A stretch of 46,699 bases of DNA, taken from Prevotellaceae bacterium UBA4332 (lineage in GTDB: Bacteria > Bacteroidota > Bacteroidia > Bacteroidales > Bacteroidaceae). The notes under the pieces are model-generated. The model saw only the letters and a list, made by a program, of their open reading frames with translations. It made no database searches and had not been told where the DNA came from. Location: the NCBI GenBank assembly GCA_002394365.1, contig DGTQ01000020.1, positions 1 to 46,699 on the forward strand, in the 5' to 3' direction. Positions 39,801-46,699 of the stretch are shown here, in pieces. The translations under genes and the position numbers were made by a program. Numbering within the stretch: position 1 is the first letter of the stretch; every line of letters begins with the position of its first letter.

Positions 39801-40057
39801 TCATTGGTGGCAGAAGAGGTCATATAGGTCATGCCCTCAACACCGTTGATCTGCTCCTCCAGCGGTGCCAGCACGGAGTTTTGCACTGTCTGTGCATCAG
39901 CACCAGGATAATATGCACGCACCGAAATAGTAGGTGGCGCAATGTCCGGATACTGCTCGATAGGCAGTGACACCAAGCCGATTACACCCAAAATCACAAC
40001 GAGAATGGATATAACGGTTGAGAGTACCGGACGGTTAATAAAATTATCTAATCTCAT
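36812..40057 (-). CDS. RND multidrug efflux permease (HAE1/AcrB type)
   Basis: A 1081-residue inner-membrane pump of normal length. Motifs: N-terminal FINRPVLSTVISILVVILGV, first periplasmic loop with SISVYFEQGSN-like sequence, proton-relay Asp pair in AIAIVVDDAIVVVEAVHAKL (about 400-418), GTTGTFYREFGITMAVSIVISAVNALTLSPAL, the second half starting near FSGLTRNEAESSSS, and LVGLLAKNAILIVQFALERR. It exchanges protons for hydrophobic drugs, bile-salt-like compounds or dyes; substrates cannot be read from sequence. It follows the adaptor gene and precedes the outer-membrane factor, a complete tripartite set. Confidence 0.97.
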   Translation of the reverse strand: MRLDNFINRPVLSTVISILVVILGVIGLVSLPIEQYPDIAPPTISVRAYYPGADAQTVQNSVLAPLEEQINGVEGMTYMTSSATNDGSASITVYFEQGSNADMAQVNVQNRVSQASSLLPAEVTRGGVTVQKRQTSTVLIMGLTSPDDRYDEKFLGNYADINIIPEMKRINGIGDCESIGLKSYTMRLWLDPVKMHDLKLMPSDVITALSEQNIEAAPGKFGEQSDKQYEYSMKYTGRLKTPEEFGNMIIKTDDMGRVLRVKDVAKVEMGALYYSVFTQLDGHPCVMMMVTQRAGSNATQIANDVKKTAERLSKDFPPGMKIEFMQDVTEFIKASQHEVYKTLIEALILVFIVVFIFLQDFRSTLIPMIAVPVSLVGTMFFLNVIGFSLNLLTLSALVLAIAIVVDDAIVVVEAVHAKLDMGYKSARKASIDAMNEISGAIISITLVMSAVFIPVSFMSGTTGTFYREFGITMAVSIVISAVNALTLSPALCAILLKPHKGEEGEHEQTFKDRFFAGFNASYDKIQNKYQKVVSTIVHKSWIAVAAVVLGVAAMVVEAMVTKTGLVPDEDTGTIFVTVSTPPATSLQKTNKVMDQVQLMLDNNPAIDKSLRITGYNFIAGQGSNQGTFIIKLKDFDDRSRSEYSTMVLGMIYKQTAVIKGAQILAFQPPMVVGFSATNGLTFAMQDRTGGSLDKFFGITKQFLAELNKRPEFSNAMTAFNSSYPQYMIDVDVAKCKQAGISPSLVLTTMQGYYGGMYASNFNSYGKLYRVYVQADPKTREDKASMQNIFVRTQQGMAPVSEFINLRKVYGPQVIERFNLFTSINVNASPADGYSTGDCIKAMEEVAADVLPAGYTYEFSGLTRNEAESSSSTAIILVLCLVFVYLILSAQYESYLLPLSVILSVPFGLAGAFLFTNLFGKNNDIYMQIALIMLVGLLAKNAILIVQFALERRRLGMAISWSAILGSAARLRPILMTALAMIIGLSPLIITGIPGLSLFMPPAVGENGYITLGAAAIGGMLVGTFLQVLIVPALFVIFQWLQERITPLKFEDELNSSVEAELAQYAVPKDIHISEIKGDYVK

Positions 40058-40066
40058 AACTTTTTA

Positions 40067-40166
40067 ACTTCGTACGAAAACGAAAACTAAACGCGAGCAA
40101 GCTCGCTACGAAAACTGTAAACTGTAAACTGTAAACTGTAAACTGTAAACCGTAAACCGTAAACTA
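40067..40166. repeat. composite repeat: ACGAAAA units, hairpin, (TGTAAAC)n
   Basis: CTTCGTACGAAAACGAAAAC, hairpin GCGAGC-AA-GCTCGC (40093-40106), TACGAAAAC, then about seven TGTAAAC/CGTAAAC units. Same order as at 24281-24380, with a different hairpin. It fills the adaptor-RND gap. Confidence 0.88.
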
Positions 40167-41360
40167 TTATGACTTCAGTGCTTTAGCTACAGCAAATACA
40201 CCATCGTCCTGAACCTTTGAAAGCTCTTCTGCCTTCTTCATCTTCTTGGCATAGTCAGCCTCGCTGATAGGCTTTATCTCCATGCCCTCAGAGAGCTGGG
40301 TAACACCATATACAACGATGCGCTCGCCCTTGGCAAGACCAGAGGTTACAATGTAGTTCTGACCGTCGTTCTGTGTGTCGATGGTTATCTCGGAGTATTT
40401 TACCTTGTTGTCCTTGCCTACCTTATAGACGAAGTACTTGTCCTGCACCTCAACTACAGCATCCTGTGGAATGATGATAGCACCAGTAGCCTTATGTGGA
40501 ATGAGCACCTTGCCCGAGCCACCAGACTTCAGAATGTGCTGGGGGTTAGGGAATGCAGCTATGAGGCTGGTAGAACCTGTTACGGGGTCGATGATGCCTG
40601 ATGCCTTTGTTACCTTGCCCTCGCTGCCATAAACAGTGCCGTCAGCAAGCTTGAGCTTCAAGGCTGGCATCTGGTTGATGGCTGCCTGGAGCGAACCATA
40701 CTGCTTGGTGAACTCTATCACGTCCTTCTCGGTAAGAGAGAAATATACATCCACCTGACTACCATTGGAAACAGTGGTGAAAGGTGTTGCTATTGATGCG
40801 CTGACGAGCGAACCTACCTTGTAAGGCAGTGTGCCTACCACACCACTCGTAGGACTCTTTACAGAGCAGAAGCTCAGCTGGTCACGAGCAGACATAAGGC
40901 TTGCCTTAGCCTGGCCAAGTGCTGCCTGAGCACTCTCATACTGGTTCTTGCTTGCCTGAAGCTCATAGTCGCCTATCACATTGGCTGCGTGCAGCTTCTC
41001 TGCGTTTTCGTATGTCAGCTTGGCTGTGTTGAGCGCACTCTGTGCTGATACCACAGCTGCCTGAGCCTGATTGACAGCAGCCTTGTAGGTGATGTTGTCA
41101 ATCTCGAAGAGCACCTGACCTGCGCCTACCGTTTGTCCTTCCTTGACATAGATTTTTGTTATGAAACCAGCCACCTTTGGACGTATCTCCACATCCTGCA
41201 TACCCTTGAATATGGCAGGATAGGTAGTCTCAAGGTCGGCATTCGATGCACCAATAGTGCGCACAGCAAACTCGTTGTCGCTGAAATCTGGCTTGCCAGA
41301 CTTTCCGCCACACGACACCAACAATGCGGCTACAGCCACAATAGACATTAATTTCTTCAT
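40167..41360 (-). CDS. RND efflux periplasmic adaptor (AcrA type), lipoprotein
   Basis: A 397-residue membrane-fusion protein. The signal peptide ends in the lipobox LVSC at Cys17; the barrel-sandwich halves are around 55-85 (GFITKIYVKEGQTVGAGQVLFEID) and 165-185 (VKSPTSGVVGTLPYKVGSLV), separated by an alpha hairpin with Ala/Gln-rich heptads; the beta barrel and membrane-proximal domain follow. It bridges the RND pump and the outer-membrane factor. First gene of the operon, about 115 bases downstream of a promoter flanked by a perfect inverted repeat. Confidence 0.94.
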   Translation of the reverse strand: MKKLMSIVAVAALLVSCGGKSGKPDFSDNEFAVRTIGASNADLETTYPAIFKGMQDVEIRPKVAGFITKIYVKEGQTVGAGQVLFEIDNITYKAAVNQAQAAVVSAQSALNTAKLTYENAEKLHAANVIGDYELQASKNQYESAQAALGQAKASLMSARDQLSFCSVKSPTSGVVGTLPYKVGSLVSASIATPFTTVSNGSQVDVYFSLTEKDVIEFTKQYGSLQAAINQMPALKLKLADGTVYGSEGKVTKASGIIDPVTGSTSLIAAFPNPQHILKSGGSGKVLIPHKATGAIIIPQDAVVEVQDKYFVYKVGKDNKVKYSEITIDTQNDGQNYIVTSGLAKGERIVVYGVTQLSEGMEIKPISEADYAKKMKKAEELSKVQDDGVFAVAKALKS

Positions 41361-41477
41361 ACTTTATACCTTATTATTATTTTATATCTTTGCTATTATA
41401 TATTTTTATTACCTTCAGGTTCTTTGCACACCCTCTTGAAAACTCTTTGCATACAGATTGGTTTTGCAGTCGAAGTG

Positions 41478-41507
41478 CAAAAGTACACATTATTTTTCTT
41501 ACGCAAA
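41478..41507 (-). promoter_or_regulatory. promoter of the RND efflux operon
   Basis: Minus strand TTTG (41507-41504), 18 bases, TACTTTTG (41485-41478). It lies between the arms of the inverted repeat listed next. Confidence 0.6.
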
Positions 41508-41520
41508 AAACAATGTGTAC
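41483..41520. promoter_or_regulatory. inverted repeat GTACACATT...AATGTGTAC, candidate operator
   Basis: Perfect 9 bp arms at 41483-41491 and 41512-41520, 20 bases apart. One arm overlaps the -7 box and the other lies four bases upstream of the -33 box, so a dimeric repressor bound here would cover the promoter. The regulator gene is not adjacent. Confidence 0.55.
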
Positions 41521-41562
41521 CTTTTTAATAAACTTTAACCCGCGTCTTGATTTATGTCGGTT

Positions 41563-42426
41563 TTAGCTGAAGATTATCGTCTTGTTATGATAAGCCAAAA
41601 CCTTGTGCTCGATATGCTTCTTCACTGCACGAGAGAGCACTATCTTTTCCAAATCCTTACCCTTGAGCACAAGTGTCTCAGGGGTATCCTTATGCGTTAT
41701 GCGCACCACGTCCTGCTCTATGATAGGACCTGCGTCGAGCTCAGTAGTAACGTAGTGGCTCGTAGCACCTATAATCTTCACACCCCTCTGGTATGCCTGG
41801 TGATATGGCTTGGCACCTATAAAGGCAGGCAGGAATGAGTGGTGGATATTGATTATGCGGTTAGGGAAACTCTTTATCATCTCCTCAGAGATAATCTGCA
41901 TATAGCGTGCCAGCACTATGAAGTTAATGTTTTCCTTCTTCATCAGTTCCAGCTCAGCCTTCTCTACCTCCTGCTTGTTAGACCAATCCTTGTTTATAGA
42001 CCATACATAATAAGGTATGCCAAACTGTTCAGCCACATAGCGCAGGTTCTCGTGGTTGCTCACTATGCAGGGGATGTCGCACTCCAGTTCGCCAGCCTTG
42101 TAGCGAGCCAGCAGGTCGTAGAGGCAATGGCTCATCTTGCTCACGAAGAGTGCCATCCTCGGACGCTTGTCGCTGAAGTACAGCTTAAACTCCATCTCAT
42201 AACGCTGACCGTAGAGAGTCTCAATGTATTCCTCCAGTTTCTCGTCGGGAATGGCGAAATTATCCAGTTGCCACTCCACTCGCATGAAGAAACGGTGGTC
42301 CACCGTGTCAACATACTGGTCGAGATAAACGATGTTACCATTATTATCGGTGATGAAACGTGTCATCTCCGTTATGATGCCCTGCTTGTCAGGACAATGC
42401 AATAGTAGTATGGCTGTCTTTTCCAT
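41563..42426 (-). CDS. purU: formyltetrahydrofolate deformylase
   Basis: A 287-residue enzyme splitting 10-formyl-THF into formate and THF, balancing one-carbon units. An N-terminal ACT domain (ILLLHCPDKQGIITEMTRFI, residues about 6-25) is followed by the formyltransferase fold with ISNH-like VSNHENLRYVAEQ, FIVLARYMQIIS, the catalytic His in NIHHSFLPAFIGAKPYHQAY and Asp in ELDAGPIIEQDVVRI. Length normal. ATG 42426 is only five bases from its -7 box, so the mRNA may be leaderless. It is transcribed divergently from the DUF4369 gene; in between lies an ATAAAGT repeat. Confidence 0.95.
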   Translation of the reverse strand: MEKTAILLLHCPDKQGIITEMTRFITDNNGNIVYLDQYVDTVDHRFFMRVEWQLDNFAIPDEKLEEYIETLYGQRYEMEFKLYFSDKRPRMALFVSKMSHCLYDLLARYKAGELECDIPCIVSNHENLRYVAEQFGIPYYVWSINKDWSNKQEVEKAELELMKKENINFIVLARYMQIISEEMIKSFPNRIINIHHSFLPAFIGAKPYHQAYQRGVKIIGATSHYVTTELDAGPIIEQDVVRITHKDTPETLVLKGKDLEKIVLSRAVKKHIEHKVLAYHNKTIIFS

Positions 42427-42431
42427 GCCTG

Positions 42432-42478
<47 letters not shown>

Positions 42479-42587
42479 TTTCAAAGAGAAAATGTAAAAA
42501 AAGGCTAAACCCCGTTACATTTAGATTAAAAATTAAAAATTAAAGATTAAAAACTTGAAATTCTTTCTCTATATCAATTATTCTCTC

Positions 42588-42595
42588 TACTTTTG
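42588..42595 (+). promoter_or_regulatory. -7 box of the DUF4369 lipoprotein gene
   Basis: TACTTTTG, 17 bases before ATG 42613; TTTC at 42564-42567 is a 3 of 4 -33 match 20 bases upstream. Confidence 0.5.
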
Positions 42596-42612
42596 CATTC
42601 GTTCTAACTAAG

Positions 42613-43395
42613 ATGAACCGTACTCTAATAACCATATTGACAACCACACTGGTATTGACATTTACGTCATGCACCAAGTACAACATTCAGGGGTCTTCCG
42701 ACCTGCAGAATGCTGATGGTAGCATGTTGTACCTAAAGGATGTTATCAACGATAACATCGTCAATATCGACTCCTGCGACATGGTGCACGGCAAGTTCTC
42801 TTTCTCAGGAGCGCTTGACTCTGTGCGCATTGTCACCCTCTGCATCAATGAGCAACCCGTCCTGCCTGTTGTGCTTGAGGACGGCAACATTCTCGTTACT
42901 CTCAACATGCAGAAGCAAACGTGCACAGGCACACCCATGAACGACACGCTCAACACCTTCAACCTACGCTATCAGCAGTTGGCAGAGCAGTTAGAAGACC
43001 TCTCCCACCAGCAGAGCCAAGCCATAATGGATGGCAAAGACATGGACACAGTCAACAACCAGTTGGCTGAAAGAGAGGAACAACTCATGGTGCAGGAGGA
43101 CAAACTCGTCACTACCTTCATCAGCGAGAACTTCGACAACTGTCTCGGTCCCTATATTTTCAAGATAGCGACAGGAGGCTACGAGTTTCCTATCCTCACC
43201 ACATGGATAGAAGCACTCATGACAAAGGCTACCGACCGCTTCAAGAACGACCCTTACGTCAAGGAGTATATGGAGGCAGCAGCCCACAATCGTGATGTCA
43301 TGACAGGTGTGGCAGACCCACAACCTAAGCTACCTCCTATGCCACAAGCCAAAGTGCCTACGCCAAACGAGTTAGCGCAGCCACAGAATCAATAA
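42613..43395 (+). CDS. DUF4369-type lipoprotein
   Basis: A 260-residue exported protein: signal peptide with lipobox FTSC at Cys20, then an N-terminal beta-rich domain (about 25-115, with GSMLYLKDV, DSCDMVHGKFSFSG and VVLEDGNILVTL) of the DUF4369 kind that often precedes thioredoxin-like domains in Bacteroidota. The middle (about 120-170) is a Gln/Glu-rich helix, probably coiled coil; no thioredoxin CxxC domain follows, and the C-terminus is Pro-rich. Function unknown. pyrC starts six bases after its stop, so the two share a transcript. Confidence 0.8.
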   Translation: MNRTLITILTTTLVLTFTSCTKYNIQGSSDLQNADGSMLYLKDVINDNIVNIDSCDMVHGKFSFSGALDSVRIVTLCINEQPVLPVVLEDGNILVTLNMQKQTCTGTPMNDTLNTFNLRYQQLAEQLEDLSHQQSQAIMDGKDMDTVNNQLAEREEQLMVQEDKLVTTFISENFDNCLGPYIFKIATGGYEFPILTTWIEALMTKATDRFKNDPYVKEYMEAAAHNRDVMTGVADPQPKLPPMPQAKVPTPNELAQPQNQ

Positions 43396-43401
43396 TACTA
43401 T

Positions 43402-44817
43402 ATGATAAGGATAAAAAACGGTACCATCGTTAATGAAGGCAGAAAAATCAAAGCCGACATAATCATTGACAACGACCGCATAAAAGAAATTATACCCGAA
43501 GGAATTGGCAACAACTATGATGCTGATTCCTTCGGTATTGTTATAAATGCTGAGGGAGCAATGGTGCTTCCAGGCATCATCGACTCTCACGTACACTTTC
43601 GTGAGCCTGGTCTTACCCACAAAGCTGACATGCAGAGCGAGAGCCGTGCAGCTATCTATGGTGGAGTAACCAGTGTGTTTGAAATGCCCAACACCAAACC
43701 TCAGACCACCACCATAGAGGCTCTGCAAGAGAAGCAGGCGCTGGCAAGGGAGAAGATGCACGTAAACTACGCCTTCTTCCCTGGAGCCACCAACGACAAC
43801 CTCGACGAGTTGCGCCAACTGGACATTCACACCGTGCCAGGCATAAAGCTCTTCATGGGTTCCTCTACTGGCAACATGCTGGTGGACAGAGAAGAAGCCC
43901 TCGATGGCGTCTTTGCCTTGGCAAAGGAAATGGGACTGCCCCTCATGGCACATTGTGAGGACACAGGCATCATCAACCACAATATGGCTCGCGTCAAGGA
44001 GGAACTGGGGGTCGATGACCCTCCCATTCAGTATCATCCCTACATACGCAGTGAAGAGGCTTGCTATGAGAGTTCGGCTCTTGGAGCACGTCTTGCCAGA
44101 AAACATGGCACACAGTTTCATATAGCCCACATAACCACCGCAAGAGAGCTCAGCCTCCTTGGTGGCAACATAACAGGCGAAGCAACAGTAGCCCACCTGC
44201 TTTTCTCAAAGGAGGACTACGACCAGAAGGGAGCACTCATAAAGTGCAACCCAGCCATCAAGACGCTTAACGACCGTGACGCCCTCAGGCTTGCACTGAC
44301 AATTCACAATTCACAGTTCACAGTTCACAGTTCACAGTTACCAAACGACCAAACGACCAAACGACCAAACGACCAAACCTCAAAGCTCTTTACCATAGGC
44401 ACCGACCACGCTCCCCACACTCTCGAAGAGAAACAGGGCGGATGCCAAAGGGCTATGTCAGGTATGCCTATGATACAATTCTCGCTCGTCAGCATGCTCA
44501 GCCTTGTAGATAAAGAGGTGCTTACCATCGAGAGACTCGTAGAACTCATGGCACACAACCCAGCCACCCTGTTTGGCGTCAGTCAGCGAGGTTTCATACG
44601 CAAGGGCTATAAGGCAGACCTCGTGATAGTACGCAAGGATGCGCCCTGGACTGTAACCAAAGACTGCATACAGAGCAAATGCCAGTGGAGCCCAGTAGAG
44701 GGCAAGACCTTCCAGTGGCACGTAGCCCAAACCCTCGTCAATGGTCAGATAGCCTACGACGCAGGGAAGTTTAACCCAAACATCCGTGGAGAACAGATAA
44801 AGTTTCGTGGCATATAA
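43402..44817 (+). CDS. pyrC: dihydroorotase with a repeat-encoded insert
   Basis: A 471-residue zinc amidohydrolase closing carbamoyl-aspartate to dihydroorotate in pyrimidine synthesis. Metal and substrate sites are intact: HVHFREPG at 63-70, the Lys region VPGIKLFMGS, AHCED at 183-187, HIAHITTA at 240-247 and TDHAPH at 334-339 with catalytic Asp335. Homologues I recall have about 20 residues fewer, reading ALREALN..IDIIGTDHAPH; here residues 301-328 (IHNSQFTVHSSQLPNDQTTK and following) are encoded by TTCACAG units and then four AAACGACC units. The frame stays open across it. The insert lies directly before the catalytic Asp strand, so its effect on activity is an open question. Confidence 0.93.
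   Translation: MIRIKNGTIVNEGRKIKADIIIDNDRIKEIIPEGIGNNYDADSFGIVINAEGAMVLPGIIDSHVHFREPGLTHKADMQSESRAAIYGGVTSVFEMPNTKPQTTTIEALQEKQALAREKMHVNYAFFPGATNDNLDELRQLDIHTVPGIKLFMGSSTGNMLVDREEALDGVFALAKEMGLPLMAHCEDTGIINHNMARVKEELGVDDPPIQYHPYIRSEEACYESSALGARLARKHGTQFHIAHITTARELSLLGGNITGEATVAHLLFSKEDYDQKGALIKCNPAIKTLNDRDALRLALTIHNSQFTVHSSQLPNDQTTKRPNDQTSKLFTIGTDHAPHTLEEKQGGCQRAMSGMPMIQFSLVSMLSLVDKEVLTIERLVELMAHNPATLFGVSQRGFIRKGYKADLVIVRKDAPWTVTKDCIQSKCQWSPVEGKTFQWHVAQTLVNGQIAYDAGKFNPNIRGEQIKFRGI
44301..44380 (+). repeat. (TTCACAG)n plus (AAACGACC)n inside pyrC
   Basis: Five TTCACAG/TTCACAA units (44301-44340) are followed by four AAACGACC units and a partial one (44341-44379). The same pair, in the same order and strand, fills the frr-rsgA gap at 1688-1811. 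Confidence 0.95.
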
Positions 44818-45619
44818 GATATACCAAATAATCGTCCTCTGCCCTGTGGTAGTACTCACCTCAGCCTGGGCAGGCACCACTATGGCTGTCATGTGCCCCC
44901 TCACGGGGTGGCTCAAGAAGCGCCTCCCCCTCTGTCTGACGACAGGCAGGCTTGGCATCATGACGCGTCCAGACTGGTGGGGCTCTTTTGCCTCACGCTG
45001 GTGGGCTCGCCTCATCGTCAAGACCTCCCTCCTCTCCGTCACCGTCGAGGGCAGGGAGAATATAGACAAGAACAAGGAATATGTCTTTGTAGCCAACCAC
45101 CAGGGAGCCTACGACATCTTCCTCATCTGCGGCTATCTCGGAGCCGAGATACGCTGGATGCTCAAGAAGGAACTCGAGAAGATTCCCTTCCTCGGCATGG
45201 GATGCCGACACGCTGGCTATATCTTTGTAGATAAGAGCAGTAGGGCAGCTGTTCGCGACACCTATCGCAAAGCAGAAGAAACCCTGAAGAATGGCGTCAG
45301 CGTGATGGTCTTTCCTGAAGGGGCACGCACCTTCAATGGCCACATGGCTGCCTTCCGCAGAGGTGCCTTCACCCTTGCCGACGAGTTGCAGTTGCCCGTC
45401 GTTCCGCTTACCATCAATGGTTCCTTCGACGTACTTCCTCGCACGAGGGACGGCAAGTTTATCCGTCGCCACCCCTTAAAACTCACTATCCATAAGCCCA
45501 TCTACCCCCTCTCCCGAGGGCATGAAAATATCGAGCGACTGAAAAACGAGAGCTACCAAGCCATCATGAGTGCCATAGCGCCCGAATATCGTGGATTCAA
45601 AGAGAATCCTGACCAATAG
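44807..45619 (+). CDS. plsC: 1-acyl-sn-glycerol-3-phosphate acyltransferase
   Basis: A 270-residue membrane-bound enzyme adding the second acyl chain in phosphatidic acid synthesis. It has an N-terminal hydrophobic segment (about 6-30), the catalytic NHQGAYD (HX4D) at about 97-103, FVDKSSR near 143, the substrate motif FPEGART at about 172-178 and VPLTINGS near 203. It overlaps the pyrC end by 11 bases, suggesting coupling. Residues about 35-60 look longer than in homologues I recall and contain a CTGTC-TGAC-GACAG hairpin, possibly a further degenerate insert. A strong terminator follows. Confidence 0.92.
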   Translation: MAYKIYQIIVLCPVVVLTSAWAGTTMAVMCPLTGWLKKRLPLCLTTGRLGIMTRPDWWGSFASRWWARLIVKTSLLSVTVEGRENIDKNKEYVFVANHQGAYDIFLICGYLGAEIRWMLKKELEKIPFLGMGCRHAGYIFVDKSSRAAVRDTYRKAEETLKNGVSVMVFPEGARTFNGHMAAFRRGAFTLADELQLPVVPLTINGSFDVLPRTRDGKFIRRHPLKLTIHKPIYPLSRGHENIERLKNESYQAIMSAIAPEYRGFKENPDQ

Positions 45620-45656
45620 CGGAAACACGATAAGAAACGACATTACCAAAGCAAGT

Positions 45657-45686
45657 CTCTACCCTATCGCAGGTAGAGTTTTTTTT
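45657..45686 (+). terminator. intrinsic terminator after plsC
   Basis: CTCTACC (45657-45663), loop CTATCGCA, GGTAGAG (45672-45678), then eight T. Ends the DUF4369-pyrC-plsC transcript. Confidence 0.9.
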
Positions 45687-45789
45687 GTATTTTACGCTAT
45701 TAACTATTGATAATCAGTTTCTTTCTGCTATATCACCTGCTCAGAAAGTATCATAGCCTATGGCATGAAATAAAAAACATTTCCCTTCT

Positions 45790-45820
45790 TTTGCCTTTTA
45801 CAAAATTATTAGTAACTTTG
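45790..45820 (+). promoter_or_regulatory. promoter of the putative immunity gene
   Basis: TTTG at 45790-45793, 19 bases, TAACTTTG at 45813-45820, about 45 bases before ATG 45866. Full consensus. It shows that the open frame upstream of 45866 is not translated from its first ATG at 45707. Confidence 0.65.
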
Positions 45821-45865
45821 CAAAATATCCCAATACAAAAGAACACTATATATTTGAAAAGTAAT

Positions 45866-46276
45866 ATGGACTATAGTTTATTTGAAGATGCCAAATGTAT
45901 ATCAGCAATATACAAAGAAAAAATGCCAGATTTGCAGAATATAGAGATTATTAAGATAGAAATGATCCCTGGTGATAATGCAGATTTAATTGTAACCTTA
46001 GATGTGTCTGAATTACCTCAGCAAATCCCTACAAAATGGTTGTTGCAAAAGATAAATACAGTTCAAATAGAAGTAATCTTTCTTGGCGTGAAATTTTTCA
46101 AATTTGATCTCACTAATGGTTCGAAATGTAGTTTTACATTAACAAAAAAACTAGATAGACTTTTTGCCGTTTTTAGAAACAAAATAGATAACAAAGAGAT
46201 TTGCTTTGAGGCAAAATGGGTACACGCAAACAAAATATCTGCATATATAAAAGAGACTTTGAATGAAGATATATGA
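45866..46276 (+). CDS. small cytosolic protein, possibly Imm50-like immunity protein
   Basis: A 136-residue protein starting MDYSLFEDAKCISAIYKEKM, with alternating beta strands (IEIIKIEMIPG, LIVTLDVSEL, KINTVQIEVIFLGVKFFKFDL) and no signal peptide or membrane helix. The strand PTKWLLQKINTVQIEVIF reminds me of the Imm50 family of polymorphic-toxin immunity proteins, but this is from memory and weak. The gene is clearly AT-richer than pyrC or plsC, has its own promoter and no toxin next to it, so it may be an orphan immunity gene gained by transfer. Otherwise: uncharacterised protein. Confidence 0.6.
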   Translation: MDYSLFEDAKCISAIYKEKMPDLQNIEIIKIEMIPGDNADLIVTLDVSELPQQIPTKWLLQKINTVQIEVIFLGVKFFKFDLTNGSKCSFTLTKKLDRLFAVFRNKIDNKEICFEAKWVHANKISAYIKETLNEDI

Positions 46277-46505
46277 TTGTAAAATGGAGAGCTCAGCAAG
46301 GCTTAATATGAAATCATATATTTTATAGGTAAGAAAAAATACAGAAAATTTGCGTCTGAACCGTCATCTGTCACTAAAACTGCGCAAAACATTGATTATC
46401 AGCGTAGAAGCTGAGTGACAGTATATAAAAACGTGTCACTAACTGTCACTAACCGTCATTCTAAGACCAAACGGGTTGAATTGGTCGCTAAAAGCACGGC
46501 TTTTC
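46277..46505. other. gene-free segment with GTCACTAA repeats
   Basis: No gene seen. Copies of CTGTCACTAA / GTGTCACTAA / CTGTCACTAACCGTCA occur at 46368-46380, 46434-46458, with GAGTGACAG at 46411-46420 in inverse sense. The 21-base array follows. Confidence 0.65.
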
Positions 46506-46631
46506 GATGCAGAAGCAGTGCTTCTGGATGCAGAAGTAATGGTTCTACGTGCAGAAGCAGTGCTTCTGGATGCAGAAGTAATGGTTCTACGTGCAGAAGT
46601 AATGCTTTTGCACGCAGAGGTAATGCTTTTG
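46506..46631. repeat. 21-base tandem array, six units
   Basis: Unit starts at 46506, 46527, 46548, 46569, 46590 and 46611; consensus SRTGCAGAAGNARTGSTTCTR. Units 46527 and 46569 are identical. The first unit contains the palindrome CAGAAGCA-G-TGCTTCTG. It is the reverse-complement family of the array at 28094-28240. No spacers. Confidence 0.92.
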
Positions 46632-46699
46632 CGTTTTTGGGCGAAAAGTGCGGAATTGGCGGCGGGGGTTTTAACACTTCGGACAAAAAGAAATTAAGA

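Noticed and set aside
44301..44385. pyrC as a pseudogene broken by the repeat
   Set aside because: The frame is continuous and all metal and catalytic motifs are on both sides, so it is called intact with an insert.
44893..45000. Palindromic element inside plsC (CTGTC-TGAC-GACAG)
   Set aside because: The stem is only 5 bp and the AGGGGGT tail is missing; the extra residues are noted but the element call is not supported.
45707..45865. Upstream extension of the 45866-46276 protein
   Set aside because: It runs through the promoter at 45790-45820, so it cannot be part of the protein made from that promoter.
46456..46697. Leucine-rich peptides (LLLHVEP, LLRAEVM types) readable from the 21-base arrays on both strands
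   Set aside because: A 21-base period gives seven-codon repeats in any stop-free frame. Both strands are open, no start context or promoter fits, and the units vary without codon bias.

Overview
The window reads as a chromosomal segment of a Bacteroidota bacterium, most likely a Prevotella-like member of the Bacteroidales. Reasons: promoters of the Bacteroidota type (TTTG about 19-20 bases before TAnnTTTG) stand before many genes; there are few Shine-Dalgarno sites and several GTG/TTG starts; lipoproteins with Bacteroidales lipoboxes are common; and protein families such as DUF4369, DUF6804-like, the Wza/Wzc/PHP-phosphatase capsule set and a giant secreted protein ending in a GQKV...GxYIINGKKYIK-type tail are typical of that order. 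No rRNA, tRNA, insertion sequence or CRISPR array was seen.

Layout. 1-4.6 kb: secreted nuclease lipoprotein, then frr, rsgA, ndk and mnmA on the plus strand. 4.6-10 kb, minus strand: an EamA exporter, then an AT-richer accessory group made of small membrane proteins, two related but unrecognised single-pass membrane proteins, an ADP-ribosylglycohydrolase and a DUF6804-like protein. 10.6-16 kb: an S37 peptidase lipoprotein, a polyprenol-phosphate mannosyltransferase and alaS. 16.2-17 kb: nagB. 17-25.2 kb, minus strand: a surface-polysaccharide operon running wza, wzc, PHP phosphatase, rmlA, then nucleotidyltransferase, galacturonokinase-like kinase and UDP-glucuronate 4-epimerase. The last three look like a salvage route for free uronic acid into UDP-sugar. 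25.3-27.6 kb: comF, galE, rplS. 28.4-34 kb: an 1810-residue secreted protein coupled to a 67-residue protein. 34.4-41.4 kb: lpxA and a three-gene RND efflux operon whose promoter is bracketed by a perfect inverted repeat. 41.6-46.7 kb: purU, a DUF4369 lipoprotein, pyrC, plsC and an AT-rich gene that may be an orphan immunity protein.

The most unusual signal is the repeat load and where it falls. Nearly every intergenic gap carries its own 7-9 base tandem repeat, and the same repeats enter housekeeping genes in frame: pyrC, mnmA (three times), the GT2 mannosyltransferase, lpxA and possibly rsgA and alaS. One class is a palindromic element (G/C-rich stem followed by an AGGGGG(T) tract) occurring inside at least three genes and one terminator, in more than one reading frame, like the Rickettsia palindromic elements. 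A second class is tandem arrays with an exact 21-base period, two of which are the same repeat family in opposite orientations 18 kb apart. Repeats also supply start or stop codons of comF, galE and the DUF6804-like gene. Statements about insert boundaries rest on remembered Bacteroides homologues, not on an alignment run here.
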